Positions 31,520-43,200 of a stretch of DNA of 64,000 nucleotides are shown piece by piece (the stretch's first letter is position 1; the number at the start of each line of letters is the position of its first letter). The stretch covers positions 124,001-188,000 of the forward strand of contig JALUTQ010000006.1 of NCBI GenBank assembly GCA_032718865.1, written 5' to 3'. A program made the position numbers and the translations under genes. A model generated the notes under the pieces. That model was not told where the DNA came from. It was given only the letters and a program-made list of their open reading frames with translations, and made no database searches. Source of the DNA: Tilletia caries (Eukaryota > Basidiomycota > Exobasidiomycetes > Tilletiales > Tilletiaceae).

Positions 31520-34500
31520 TGCAAGACCCAAAGACACCGAAGCTCCCGAATCTGTGGAAACGAGCAAGACGAAGCAAGGTTACTCGGCTCTCCCAACCTC
31601 AAGATGTGGCCCAGAGTCTGATGAACGCACCAGTAACGCTCCCCTGGCAGACGATCGTCGGTCTATCCCCTGACGTACAGAAGGCCATTCTCGCCCAGCT
31701 ACGCGGAGAGATGCTACCTTGGCCCGTCACTGGACGGCCGGTGCCTTGGGACACAAGCGAGGACACCCACCCGCAAACGGTCGCAGCCCACATATACAGC
31801 CAGCTAATGAACGCGATTCCCCCCCACAACCAGGAAGAAGTGACGGAACACCTCGTGCACCAAATCAACCACGCCACCATCCACGGGGAAGAAGATGGAC
31901 CATCTTGGTACACTCGTGGACTACCGATGGGAACAGTTTACATCGGCAACCGGGGATACCGAGCCCTACTCGACTCCGGTTCCCAGATCAATGTGATGCG
32001 AAGCCGAATACAACAGGAGCACCGATTCCCACTCCGTTACGATGGACGACATGTCGTGGTCGGTGCCGGGCAGAACAAGAGCGTCCTCGACGGACTGGTC
32101 GAACATTGTCCCATCCGAGTCGGTTCGGTCATGGCAACAGTACACTTCTTCGTTCAAGAGAAATGTGGATACGATATCTTGCTTGGAATGCCAGCCCTCA
32201 ACGCCCTTCGAATCAGCATTGACTGTGTGTCAGGAAATGCTACGATGACGACCGATGACAACAAGATCGTGGAGTTACAGGTGGTCGACCCTGACGACCC
32301 TGCTCACACCGATACACTTGAGGGTGCGGGACATTTACGAACGAAAGCTGAAGCTAACCACCTTCAGTTACAGGTCAATCAGCACAGGCTCGTCAGCTCT
32401 GGAGCATGGACGACGACTCCGATGACTCACCACATTAATACGAAGCGAAAAACCGTGGAGGATAAGATCCGACCCACCGCCGTTCCGTCCTCGAACTTCA
32501 TTCACCAAACTCTGCGAACGATTCAATACGATCGCGATCCATACAGCACACCATTGACTGCTAACGTCCCTCCCTTCCGACCCACAGAAAAGCTGACCAT
32601 TGAACGAATTAACAATCTCAGCTTTGGCCCCCCAGGATTCATCAACGACGAAGAACGCAACCTCCTACTCCATGTGATCACGCTCCGTCAAAAAGCGATT
32701 GCCTTCGACAAGAAGGACAAACGGTCCCTTAACCCGGCCTACACTGACCCCTTCGTCATCAACCTCTCGAAACACGAACCGTGGACGGACCCATCCCCCC
32801 CATATCCAAGAGCAGATCGAGAAGCAGCAATCCGACTCCTCAGAGAACAACTTCGAGACGGCGACCTAGAGCCATCCACGAGCCCCTATGTCACTTCACA
32901 TGTCTTCGTCAAGAAGAAGAATGGAGACCTCAGAATGATCATTGACATGCGGACGGCCAACCAATACACCGTCCGGGATGCCAACATCCCACCCTACCTA
33001 CCTGATTACGTCGACGGCTTCGTGGGAAGAGTATGTTACGGCTTGGGCGACTTACTCTCCTTCTTCGACCAGCTACCCTTGGATCCCGGCTCTCGACTAC
33101 TCACAGCCTTCAGGAATCCCCTCGGCCTGCTTCAGAAAACCGGACTACCACAGGGAGGAACAAACTCTCCGGCGGTGGTACAGCGGGTCAGCGACCACGT
33201 AGGAGGAGACGACGTGCCTGACAACATCGTCCCATTCATCGACGACTTCGGCATCAAGGGACCAAGAACACGATACGATGATCAAACGCTGCCCGACTCA
33301 ACCATCTGGCGATGGGTTTTCGAATATTCCATCACGTTCGAACGATTCCTGTATCGAATCGAGCACGCCCACTTGGCCGTCTCTGGAGCGAAGCTGGTGG
33401 TGATTACGGATGAACTCGATATCACCGGGATCCGAGTCGGTTTCGAGGGCAAGAGCGCCGGCCCGGACAAGATTGACAAGCTCCAGGAATGGCCCAATCC
33501 CTGTCCCTCCCAATCATCGCTCCGAGGATTCCTCGGGATCGCGAATTTCCTTCGCCCATTCATCAAGGACATGGCCATCATCGACGAGCCTCTGCGAAAG
33601 CTCGTAGGACGAACGTTCAAATGGAACCCGGAGGCAACGGCAGCGGTAGAAAACGTCAAAACGGCGGCCGCGGCGCACCATTATCTCGGAGTGATCGATT
33701 ACGAGTCGACCTCGTCCATCGTTGTCTCCGTGGACTCCTCCCAGATCGCAGTAGGGTACACGTTGCTTCAAGAACACCCTGCTCCTCGAGGACGAGTAGT
33801 GGTACTGTACGACTCCATCGCCACGACCGAGACTGAGGCACGATACAGCCAACCAAAACTCGAGCTGTGCGGAGTATACAAGGCCATCCGGAAACTACGG
33901 TACCATCTGATCGGCACACGCTTCATCCTTGAGGTCGACGCCATGTCTCTCCGGCAGATGATCAACAAGCCCGACGTTGGTAACGCCACCATGATTCGGT
34001 GGATCGCCAACCTCAAGGAATACGACTTTACGATACGACACATCCCCGGCAAACATCACGTTATTCCCGACGGCCTCTCACGAACAAACTTCAACAACGC
34101 AGAGGAAGCGGAAGCGTGGCCGGAGGACGGACATGTACGGTCAATCGAACACACCGTTCTCACGCAATCGATCGACACGAACAATGACGTCCCCGATTAC
34201 AAGTTCGCGAAGAACAAGTACGTCCAACGCTTCGAAGGACTCGCACTATGGCTCTCCACCGGAGGGACCCATCCCGACCTTTCCAAACTGTCCCGACAGG
34301 AACGAAAGAGAATCCGCGGGCAGCTCAGCGGTTTCTTCATGGAACAACGACGACTGTATCGCAGGAACCCAGAAAGGAGCCCGCAGCTCGTGATTGACAA
34401 TCCAGACGACAAGGTCAAGGTCATGGCCTACGCACACGAGGAGCTAGGCCACCGCGGTCGAGATGCGATGACGGCGCTGCTACTCGAACGTTTCTGGTGG

Positions 34501-35676
34501 GAATCCATTCGAGGTGACTGCGCCAAACACGCTCGGTCCTGCGCTACCTGCCAACGAAGAAGCCGAGAGACCGAGGTAGAGGCCCAGCGAAGCACGCCAA
34601 TTCCCCGCCTCTTCGAAGACTTTGCCCTGGACATCGTAGACACCGGAACTGGTACGGGACTACGTCGATACCTTGTTATCGCACGAGACCTTCTCACAGG
34701 ATGGGTCGAGGACGACATCCTCGCACGCTACGGTCCCATGGTACGGCAAATCCTGACCGACAACGGCCCAGAGAACTCGGGAGAAACTGAGGCACTATTG
34801 CGACGCCTGGGTCTACGACATGCGCGAATCACACCAAACCATCCTCAAGGGAACGCAATTGTGGAGCGAGGACACGCCCCAATCGTCGAAGGACTGCTTA
34901 AGGCTTCCTACGATGACCGTGAACGATGCCATCTTTACCTGCCACACATCCTCCTGGCAGACCGCATTACCGCCCGACGAACGACCGGACGATCCCCTTT
35001 CGAACTTGTCTTCGGATACAGCCCGCTCCTGCCCATCGATCACGACCTCACTTCGTTCCAGATCGTTGACTGGGCTCAGATTCACACCCGAGCGGACCTC
35101 CTGGGTGCCCGAGCCCGCCAACTTCGAAGACGGGACGAAGACCTTCAGACGGCCGCTGCACTATTACACCAAGCACGGGCGCAAGGACGGGATTATATGG
35201 ACCGACGACAGGATCACAAACGGCGAGAACCTCTTGCTCCCGGTACGATGATACTGATCAAGTCAACCTCCACCTTCATGGCCAAGGCTGAGGATCGCTG
35301 GAAGGGACCTTACGCGATCATCCGACAGACCCATTCCGGTTCGTACGAACTTCAAGAGCTCGATGGTACCCCACTCGAACGAGACTACGGCTCCGATCGC
35401 CTGCGCGAATACTTTCCAAGGCCTCGTGTGATCAACGAGGAACGTTTTTTCCTGGACGACGCAGTCGACGGAACGTTCAACACAACGCTTGGACCCAAAC
35501 CTACTCTCATCCATGAACCTCAAGCGATGATTAACGACTTGCCTGGGCCTGGGGCCACTGTTACGTTCGATGACCCGAACCCGGGCACGCTCCGAGAGCT
35601 CCTAACCACCCCAGCTGCTACAACGGCGAGGAAGCTGAACGCTCAATCGACCCCAACGCACAAACGAACGTTCTAG
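31081..35676 (+). CDS. Pol polyprotein: protease, reverse transcriptase, RNase H, integrase
   Basis: The frame is open from 31081 (after TGA 31078-31080), is -1 relative to gag and overlaps it for 439 nt, so expression by -1 frameshifting is expected. Protease: LLDSGSQINV and DILLGMPAL. Reverse transcriptase: HVFVKKKNGDLRMIIDMR, GLGDLLSFFDQLPLDPGSR, LPQGGTNSP and PFIDDFGIKG, the last holding the Asp-Asp pair (33241-33246). RNase H: SVDSSQIAVGYTL, KLELCG and LEVDAMSLRQ. Integrase: His2-Cys2 (HEELGHRG...CATCQRR), core ALDIVD, LTDNGPE and IVERGH, with 42 residues between the Asps and 34 to Glu, then a GPY-type C-terminus (RWKGPYAIIRQTHSGSYELQ). No chromodomain. The integrase core seems some 18 residues shorter between the Asps than in relatives I remember. 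Otherwise all catalytic residues are present and no stop interrupts the 1531 codons. Confidence 0.93.
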   Translation, partial: RNPDFSSDRPSSRPGNGTIASTGTPSDSCQQGGCNAGQLSHVCVPPDDTEDRGCHTHSINVEAAEKRSPDKDIDDRNVRPRLTRSHAAGGQGQGPQVRFDLPPTPAASKPATPQISPSSSLSDPPDLPGQSPRAQDEMEDEDQEDMMQDPKTPKLPNLWKRARRSKVTRLSQPQDVAQSLMNAPVTLPWQTIVGLSPDVQKAILAQLRGEMLPWPVTGRPVPWDTSEDTHPQTVAAHIYSQLMNAIPPHNQEEVTEHLVHQINHATIHGEEDGPSWYTRGLPMGTVYIGNRGYRALLDSGSQINVMRSRIQQEHRFPLRYDGRHVVVGAGQNKSVLDGLVEHCPIRVGSVMATVHFFVQEKCGYDILLGMPALNALRISIDCVSGNATMTTDDNKIVELQVVDPDDPAHTDTLEGAGHLRTKAEANHLQLQVNQHRLVSSGAWTTTPMTHHINTKRKTVEDKIRPTAVPSSNFIHQTLRTIQYDRDPYSTPLTANVPPFRPTEKLTIERINNLSFGPPGFINDEERNLLLHVITLRQKAIAFDKKDKRSLNPAYTDPFVINLSKHEPWTDPSPPYPRADREAAIRLLREQLRDGDLEPSTSPYVTSHVFVKKKNGDLRMIIDMRTANQYTVRDANIPPYLPDYVDGFVGRVCYGLGDLLSFFDQLPLDPGSRLLTAFRNPLGLLQKTGLPQGGTNSPAVVQRVSDHVGGDDVPDNIVPFIDDFGIKGPRTRYDDQTLPDSTIWRWVFEYSITFERFLYRIEHAHLAVSGAKLVVITDELDITGIRVGFEGKSAGPDKIDKLQEWPNPCPSQSSLRGFLGIANFLRPFIKDMAIIDEPLRKLVGRTFKWNPEATAAVENVKTAAAAHHYLGVIDYESTSSIVVSVDSSQIAVGYTLLQEHPAPRGRVVVLYDSIATTETEARYSQPKLELCGVYKAIRKLRYHLIGTRFILEVDAMSLRQMINKPDVGNATMIRWIANLKEYDFTIRHIPGKHHVIPDGLSRTNFNNAEEAEAWPEDGHVRSIEHTVLTQSIDTNNDVPDYKFAKNKYVQRFEGLALWLSTGGTHPDLSKLSRQERKRIRGQLSGFFMEQRRLYRRNPERSPQLVIDNPDDKVKVMAYAHEELGHRGRDAMTALLLERFWWESIRGDCAKHARSCATCQRRSRETEVEAQRSTPIPRLFEDFALDIVDTGTGTGLRRYLVIARDLLTGWVEDDILARYGPMVRQILTDNGPENSGETEALLRRLGLRHARITPNHPQGNAIVERGHAPIVEGLLKASYDDRERCHLYLPHILLADRITARRTTGRSPFELVFGYSPLLPIDHDLTSFQIVDWAQIHTRADLLGARARQLRRRDEDLQTAAALLHQARAQGRDYMDRRQDHKRREPLAPGTMILIKSTSTFMAKAEDRWKGPYAIIRQTHSGSYELQELDGTPLERDYGSDRLREYFPRPRVINEERFFLDDAVDGTFNTTLGPKPTLIHEPQAMINDLPGPGATVTFDDPNPGTLRELLTTPAATTARKLNAQSTPTHKRTF

Positions 35677-35818
35677 AAAGCGTTCCGACGACCGAAAACG
35701 TTAGCCACCCGAACGACTGCTGCTTTTGCACGCCGCCATGCTGCCGACCTGCCCTCGACCTCGACCCCGACCTCTACCCGACCCTGGTCGACCACGGCTC
35801 GACCTCTTTAGTTGGGGT

Positions 35819-36895
35819 TGTGGTAGCCGCTCAGACCCCCTCGCGGCTAGGTCACTCCAGTCTCATCTCTCCCGGATAAAATGGCCAACCACGCTATTCA
35901 TCCCGATCAAAGAACATCTCATTATTCCTGAACCCTGCTTCATGCATTCACCCAAGCCTGCTCCTCATCTCCGTTCCCTCACGCAGCTCCATCATCTCCC
36001 CTCCTCTCCTTCCAACATGATCCCTCTTCCCACCTCACCACAGCTATCCCACATGCGGACACTGACCAGCCTTCACAATGGCTCAGCAAGGCTCTCCGGA
36101 TGCGGCGCCCGATGGTCGCAGGCCAACACCCACACTCGTCGTTACTCTCACCCTCTCCCGCTCGCCAACCCCGTCCCCGAGCCCTGACGAGCCTCCGCTT
36201 GCGCAGCAACGAGCCAAGACCAACGAGATCTCCCGCATCGGGAAGCAGTCCTCGCCCAACCCAAACACACCCCCGGCACCCAAGCCAGCACCCCTCATCG
36301 AGAAGCCGTCCACACCCCCGGCATCCAAGACAGCACCCCCCATCGAGAAGCAATCCACACCCCCGGCACTCAAGTCAGCGCCTCCCATCAAGCCGCGGCC
36401 CTCTCCCACCATGAAGACGCGGTCCTCAACCTCGTCACTCCCCAAGAGGCGAAGGTCTTGAGCAAAGCCCAAGACCGTCAACACATCCTGCTCAACCACC
36501 CCAGTCTCATCCTCCTCTGCTCGATCGCACCAAGGCCACCCTCCATCCTGCTCAGTCACCCACACGCACACTCGCCCCCTAGCTACCAATCCTGTCCTCC
36601 CCTAGCTATAAAAACCCTGTCTCTTTCCTCACTCTCAGAAGAAATCCACACCTTGTTCTCCCAGAATCTCTCTCTCGTTTGAATTGCCTGACTCCTGACT
36701 CTACAAAGATCCCTCTCAACTCTACCCTTCATTCACCTACTCCTCATACGACCCCCCCACCCTCTTCAATCGCCTCGCAAGTCTTATCCCTCCTGCTTGG
36801 CCCTTCTCCGACTGGTCGAGCCCACCTCTTCCGGCCCGAGCGAACCGCACAGACCCGCACTAAGCGAGACCCCATCGGCCTTTCGGTCAACCACA
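35819..36895 (+). repeat. 3' LTR (1077 bp)
   Basis: Same ends as the 5' LTR, preceded by a short purine-biased tract (agttggggt). It carries one more copy of the roughly 45-bp cccccggca unit near 36300 and fewer of the roughly 90-bp unit near 36500. Its TATA box at 36607 points toward FAB1, whose start is about 600 bp downstream. Confidence 0.95.
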
Positions 36896-36900
36896 TGTGT

Positions 36901-37203
36901 GGCATTTCGCGACTGGTGGTGTTATCGTGAGCCGGCCCAGACGTTTGAGCGCGGAGATACGAGATAAGCGAGAGCAACACTGCGGATGAGTGAGTGGGCG
37001 AAATGAGGTTCAGCTTTCCCTTTCCATCTGACTCTGACTCTGACTCTCACGTTCACGTTCACGCGCTCGCTCCCTGCGGCTGCGACGGTGCGACTCTGAG
37101 CTTCTCCCAGATCCTCCCGTCGCCCTCCGTCGTGCAAGGCTCCTTAGGCTCCCCCCAAACATCGCGTCACGCGTGCGGCCCAGTTCGCGCACTAATCTCA
37201 ACC
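36901..37203. other. FAB1 5' flank
   Basis: About 300 bp between the retrotransposon target site and the FAB1 ATG. It contains a tctgactctgactctgac microrepeat (about 37027-37046) and no clear promoter motif. The LTR insertion lies close enough to affect FAB1 transcription. Confidence 0.4.
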
Positions 37204-40201
37204 ATGTCGAACTCCCAAGGACAAGGACAAGGACAAGGACAAGGACAAGCACAGACACCGACACCCACGCACGAACTCACCTCCTTCGGCTTCCTCGACT
37301 CCGCAGACGTAGACCCAGACGCGTCCTACGGCCTCACCGCCATCTTCAGTCGCGTAAAGAATGCTCTTTCCGGCAGTAGCTCTGCCTCTGCCTCTGGGTC
37401 AGGGTCAGCGGGCGCGGGGGTGCGGGCGACGAGCGCGAGTGCGAGCGCGAGTGCGAGCGCGAGTGCGGCTGGTGTGGCTGCGGCGGCGGCGGCGGGGGGG
37501 ATGGGTGTCAGTTCCCTACCGACTAGCAGTGCGGCCGGTCGGACAGGGACGGCGATGAGCAATGCCCCCTACTCCCCCTCGGCACGGACGATCATCCTCC
37601 ACCCCTCCGCACCACCCACACCCTCCTCCTCCAGCACCCACCTCCCGCACTCCCCCACCCGCTCCCTCCGCCCCTCCCTCATGCGCTCCGCCACGCGCCT
37701 ATCCAATGCCAGTGCTACCGCTGCGCAGGGGGGACATCCCCTCCAGCTCAGCCTGTCTACAACGACCTCCGCCGACTCGGGCGAGACCGACACCACGGTT
37801 GCCCACCACCACAACAACAACGGCGCAGGAGGAGAAAGCGGAGGAGGAGCAGAGGACGACACCCGCTCCATCCGCTCCGTCTCCTCCTCCGCCTCCCTCT
37901 CCCTCTCCCTCCTGCACAACCCCACCGGCACAGGCTCCATCTCAGGCTCCCTCCGCGCCCCACCGACAACCCTCCGCCGCTCCATCCCCGTCCTCGGGCT
38001 GAACCGGGATACAGGCGGCCTCGCCCCTCTCCCGCCGATCAACAACGCGGGCTCGAACGACTCGAGCAGCGTGCCGATGTTCTCCTCGAATGCGAATGCG
38101 AATGCGAGTATGGACGACCTCAGTATCGCAAGTGGCGCGGGGGCCGTCGTTGCTGCTGCACATGCACAGGCTGCCGCAGCGGCTGTGGCCGCGCGGTATA
38201 ACTATGCTGCTGTCCTCGCGCACCAAACCCAGGGGTCCGGGCAGGGTGGGGGTGGGAGTGGGAGTGGGAGTGCGGGCAGTCCGGCGTTATCAGCTTCGGC
38301 GAGTTTCGTAGGGCTTCCCAGTCCGGGCATGAGGGTCGGCGGGAGGAGGGGGAGCACGGCTAGTTCGTCGATTTCCGTCGTGGGTTCCCCGGGTGGTGGC
38401 GGCAGGAGACCGTCGATGTCGATCTCGATCTCGGGTGGTGGCGGGGCCGGGATCCCGTTCCCTTCTGCTGTCCTTGCCGCAGGGCCGGGGTCGGGAACGG
38501 GCACGGGGACGGGGACGGAACCGGGTACGCCCTCCCCCGTCCTTTCGTCCTCCATCCCCACCCACGCGCACCACCACCACCACCACTACCACCCAAGCGG
38601 CACACCATCATCATCATCATCATCAACAACACTGCCCGTCCCCATCGTCCCCGTCGGATACTCCTCCTTCAACCTGCACTCCTCCGTCGGACTCGGGTTG
38701 AACGGGAGCACGCCCGCGCCCACGCCCGGCGCTACCAGCATCAGCAGCGGGCAGCAGACGGGTGTCCCAAGCGGCGGGCGGATGGGGAGCGGTGGCGGTG
38801 GCGGGAGTGCGGCGAGGAGTGGGCTGCAGACGAGTGCTGATGCGATGTATCGCCGGATGAGGGGGGAGAGTTTGAGTAGGAAGTATTGGATGGCGGATGA
38901 GGTTGCTAAAGAGGTGAGTTGTGTCTCCTTGAGCTGGGCCTTCGGTTTCGTGCCCTCTGAGGGAAACTCTTCTTTCTCACTGGAACTCCGTGTCTCGTAC
39001 TTTGCAGTGCCGGGAGTGCCTCAGCACATTCACGCCCTTCCGCCGAAAGCATCGTGAGTTTGAGTTCCATATGTCTTGGTCTCAAAGAGGATGAGAAACG
39101 CGTCCTGGATCGCTTTCTATGGGGGGGGGGGGCCTAACATGCTCACTTTACCTCACGTGCATCATAACAGACTGCCGAATCTGCGGCCAAATCTTCTGCA
39201 GCCGCTGCGCCTCCCACATCATCTCCTTCGGGGAGAACGACCTGATCAGGGTGTGCAATTTCTGTTTGAACATGCTTGATGAGTATGAGCGCTCGGGGGC
39301 GGGCGCGGGCGCGGGTGGGCAGCAAGCTACTTTGGCGGGCTCGAGCTCGGGGTCGTTGCCCGGTCGTGAGACGAGGATCTCGGCAGGGGCGGCTGGGACG
39401 GGGAATGGCGGTGCGGGTGCGGGTGCGTTGGGGAGGAGTCAGAGTGGGCGGGTACGCACGACGTCTGGGTTGGCTGCCGCGGAGTCGCAGCGGAAAGGCC
39501 TGTACGCCCTCATGGGGATGAACCTTAGCACATCTACCAACTCTGCCTCCGCCTCGAACTCGAACTCGAGCAGGGACGACCTCGGGAACGGGAACGGGAA
39601 TGGGAATGGGAATGGGCCGCGCTCTTCTTCGTCCTCGGCGAGAACGCGGGCGCAGAGCGCTGTGAGTAGTGCTACGGGAACCGCGGCGAGTCGGACGTTA
39701 CGTGCTTCGGTCGCTGGCGGCGCCGGGGCCGGCGGGTCGACCTCGAGCAGTGGAAGTATAGGTGCCGGCGTCCTTGCCTCCCTAGGTCTATGGGGCAACT
39801 CCTCGACCTCCTCGCTCACGTCCGTCGAATCGTCTCCCACAACGGCGGGGGTACGACGGGGCAACTCCTCAGCCCATCGGTCTCACAGTTTACTCAACAA
39901 GGACTCGTTCTCCTCGTCTGCGCGGACGGGGAGCGCTGGTGGGAATGGCGGCAGCAGCGGAAGTGGCAGCGGCGGCGTAGGAATCTCCAACTTCCTCACT
40001 GCCTCTTCGGGAGGTGTGGGCAGTAGCTCGCTCGCGGGTCCACCGGGACGGGTCCGACGGGATATGATCTCGAGTCCGTTAGAGGCGCAGGTACGGAGTC
40101 CGCAGGCTGAGTTTGCTGCGAATGCGCTTTTTAAACGGACGTTGCCGGCTACGTTTGGGTTGGATGCGCAGGATGCGTACTTGTTTGCTATGCATCAGGA
40201 A

Positions 40202-40246
<45 letters not shown>

Positions 40247-43200
40247 GCCTCGATGAAGGGTGCCAGGGGAGCGCAATTTGCGGGTATGCCTGGCTGGCAA
40301 GGATTCGGCGCTCCCTCCGCCCTGCATGTAGCGGGCATACCACCAGACACGAAGCTCTCCGCCGCCTCGCTCGCCCAGCTCCGAGGAGGAGGAGGAGGAG
40401 GCACAAATTCGACGACGATGAGTGCACAGGAGCGAGCGATGGCGCGCGTCATGATTGCGGGCGCGTCGTCCAATGCGTATGATGATGCGGAGACGGACGC
40501 GGGGACGGAGAGGGATACGGTGCCGGAGGAGCCGGTGTCGGTTGGGGATGGGTCACATACGAGGAGTCCGAGTCGGGATCATAAGCGGGAGGGAGAAGAG
40601 GAGGAGGAAGGGGAAGAGGCCGAGCCAAAGGGCGACCTTTCCTCATCCTCCCTGCCTGCGAAGAAGTCAGGAGTGCCGCGCTCGGAGAGTGCTGGGAAGA
40701 TGAAGAGTGGCCAAAATGGCGAGATGGGTGGGAAGGACGTTTCCAAGACGGCAAGAAGCGGGGATGATACGCAGGACGACGAACCGGCGCCGTTCCGCAA
40801 AGCGCCGGTTGACGATTCCAGTACATTGGCCGATACGGAGTCCGACGCGGTAGACGACGCCATCGACCCGCCCTCGAACCCAAATCGAGCTGGCACAGCT
40901 GCAGCCGAGACCATCATCCCTTCCTCGAGCAGCAGCGGGATCTTCGACCGGAAGCACAAACCGCTCCTTAACGTGGCGGACGTGGAAGCGGCCCAAGCGG
41001 CCGGGTTGGACCTGAGCACGGCTATCAATAGGATCGAACCGGGCGTAGGCTTTCTCACGCCTGCGGTGGGGACGCCTACGTTTGCGATCACGCCTGCTTC
41101 TTCTTCTTCTGCTGCTGCTGCTGGTGGTGGGTTGGGGTCTTCGGCTGTTGCTAGTCCGCGCTCGAGTTTGGGGTCGAGTCGGCCGATTATGGCGGCGGTG
41201 CAGCAGGGTGGTGCGGGTGCGGGTGCGGGTGCGGGTGGTATGGGTTTGGGGGATTCGCCGAAGGAGAGCGCTGCGACGAAGGCGACGAGGGCGGTCAGTC
41301 AGGCTGCTGGTATTACCTTCCCGCGCACGAGTGGTGGTGGAGGTGGAAGTGGTCGTTCGTCTAAAAATACGACGCCGCCGAGCGAGGAACGGTCCATGGT
41401 CGACGAAGGCGGGGACGTCTTGGCCAGTTCGACGGTCACGCTCGCCCCGCCCGTCGAGAATCCGACGCCGGGTATACCCTTTGCGAGTCCGGAGGATATG
41501 CAGCGCGTGAGGCTGCTTTCGGACGTGGCGATGCGACAGGCGTACCAGCGCCAGCTACTTCTTTCTCACCCTTCTGGCCTTGCCCATCTTGGTGCGGATC
41601 TTAGTGATATGCTCATGATGACCAGGGTGGAGAACGGCCCGCCGACGCCGAACTTGACGATCTTGGACCCGGACGAATCGTTCCATTTCCCGCGGTCGGG
41701 TCGTCGGAGCTCTATCTTCGGATTGGACCCGCTTGCGAACGGCAGTCGGAGCGGACTGATGAGCCGGACGGGGAGTCATCCCCCTCTGTACGGGATGGGC
41801 GGCAGTAGCTTTTTGTCCGAGTTGAGCTTGCAGCGTCTTCATCAGATGCTTGCGCAGGTTCTTGAGCGGGCGGGGATCAAGCGGCGTCAGCAGTGGCAGG
41901 AGACGCTTACGACGCTGCTTCTGCAGGCGTTGGCGAATGTTCGGACGAACCCGCGAGGGGGTGGGACGGGCGACATTCGGAACTATATCAAGATCAAGAA
42001 GGTCGCGGGTGGCAAGATTTCGGATTCTAAGTACGTCAATGGAGTGATTTGCACGAAGAACGTCGCGACGAAGCGGATGGCGAAGAGCTTGCCCTTACGG
42101 AATGCAAGAGTGATGATCGTCACGTTCCCGCTGGACTACCACCGTTCGGAGAACCAGTTCGTCAGCTTGGAACCGATGATCGCCCAAGAGGAGGAGTACA
42201 CCCGTATCCTCGTTGCTCGGATCGTGGCGCTCCGCCCGCAGCTGCTGGTCGTGGAGAAGGTGGTCTCGCGACTGGCGCTGGCCATGCTGGAGCGGGAGGG
42301 CATCACCGTCATGTGGAGCATGAAGACGTCGGCGATTGAAGCGATCAGTCGATGTACGCAGGCGGACATCATTTCCTCCATGGACCGCCTGGCGCTCGAT
42401 CCGCGCTTGGGCCGGTGCACGGTGTTCGACGTGAAGACGTACGAGTTGGCGGGTGCGCCGGAGAAACGGAAGGCGCTGATGCACGTCGAGGGCCAGTCGC
42501 GTGACGTTGCTGGTACGATTCTGATCCGGGGCGGCTCGACGATGTTGCTCAAGCGGATCAAGTCGATCTTGGGTTTGATGGTCTTTATTGGGAATACGCT
42601 GCGGTTGGAGGAGCATCTTATGCAGAATGAGGGGGCGATGGTCATCCCGCCTACGCCGCTCGTGCGGCCCATCGCGCGTGTGGCGGCGTTCCACCCTATG
42701 AACCAGGTCCTACAGGAGACTCAGCCGGGGTTGAACTTTGTCGAGGATCCGGAGAATCTGACGCTTCAGGGCTTCCACGAAAAGTGGGACAGTCAGTCGA
42801 CGGAAGTGACGCCCCAGTCGTCTCCCTTGCTCGATGAGGACGAGATGCTGTTACAGCGCTGTCGTCAGCTTATCAACGACTTGCTGAAGCGGTACGAGGA
42901 GACCCTTCTCAGCGCCTCGCCTGCCGTGCAATTCTTGCCTCCGTTCCCCTTACTCAAGCTGAAGAAGAACGACGACCGGATCGTCGAGCTCAAGAAGCAG
43001 GCCGAGGAGGAGGAGACGGCGAGGATCTTGGCGGACGAGAGGAGGGATAGCTCGGTACTCCCGACTCCGGCGGAGAGCCGGGTCATGAGTCCGAGCCTGC
43101 TCACCGGCAGTCAGATGTTCAACGACCGCGGCGATCCCGCCTTGCTCAGTCTGAGCTTGGGTTCGGACATATCCTCTCTGGCGGGCTCGCTCATCGAAGC

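Larger units (their letters stand above)
25943..36895 (+). mobile_element. Complete Ty3-type LTR retrotransposon with TGTGT duplication
   Basis: Length 10,953 bp, flanked by TGTGT (25938-25942 and 36896-36900). LTRs begin TGTGGTAGCCGC and end AACCACA. Between them are an extra 5' ORF, gag and pol, all open. The pol order PR-RT-RNaseH-IN is that of Ty3/Gypsy (Metaviridae). The LTRs differ by few substitutions over their shared length and mainly by tandem-repeat copy number, so insertion looks recent. Coding sequence composition (heavy use of CGA for Arg and aacg words) is unlike the surrounding host genes. Confidence 0.95.

Noticed and set aside
41555..42694. Minus-strand frames of 95-199 codons in FAB1
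   Set aside because: Antisense to the conserved CCT-like domain.
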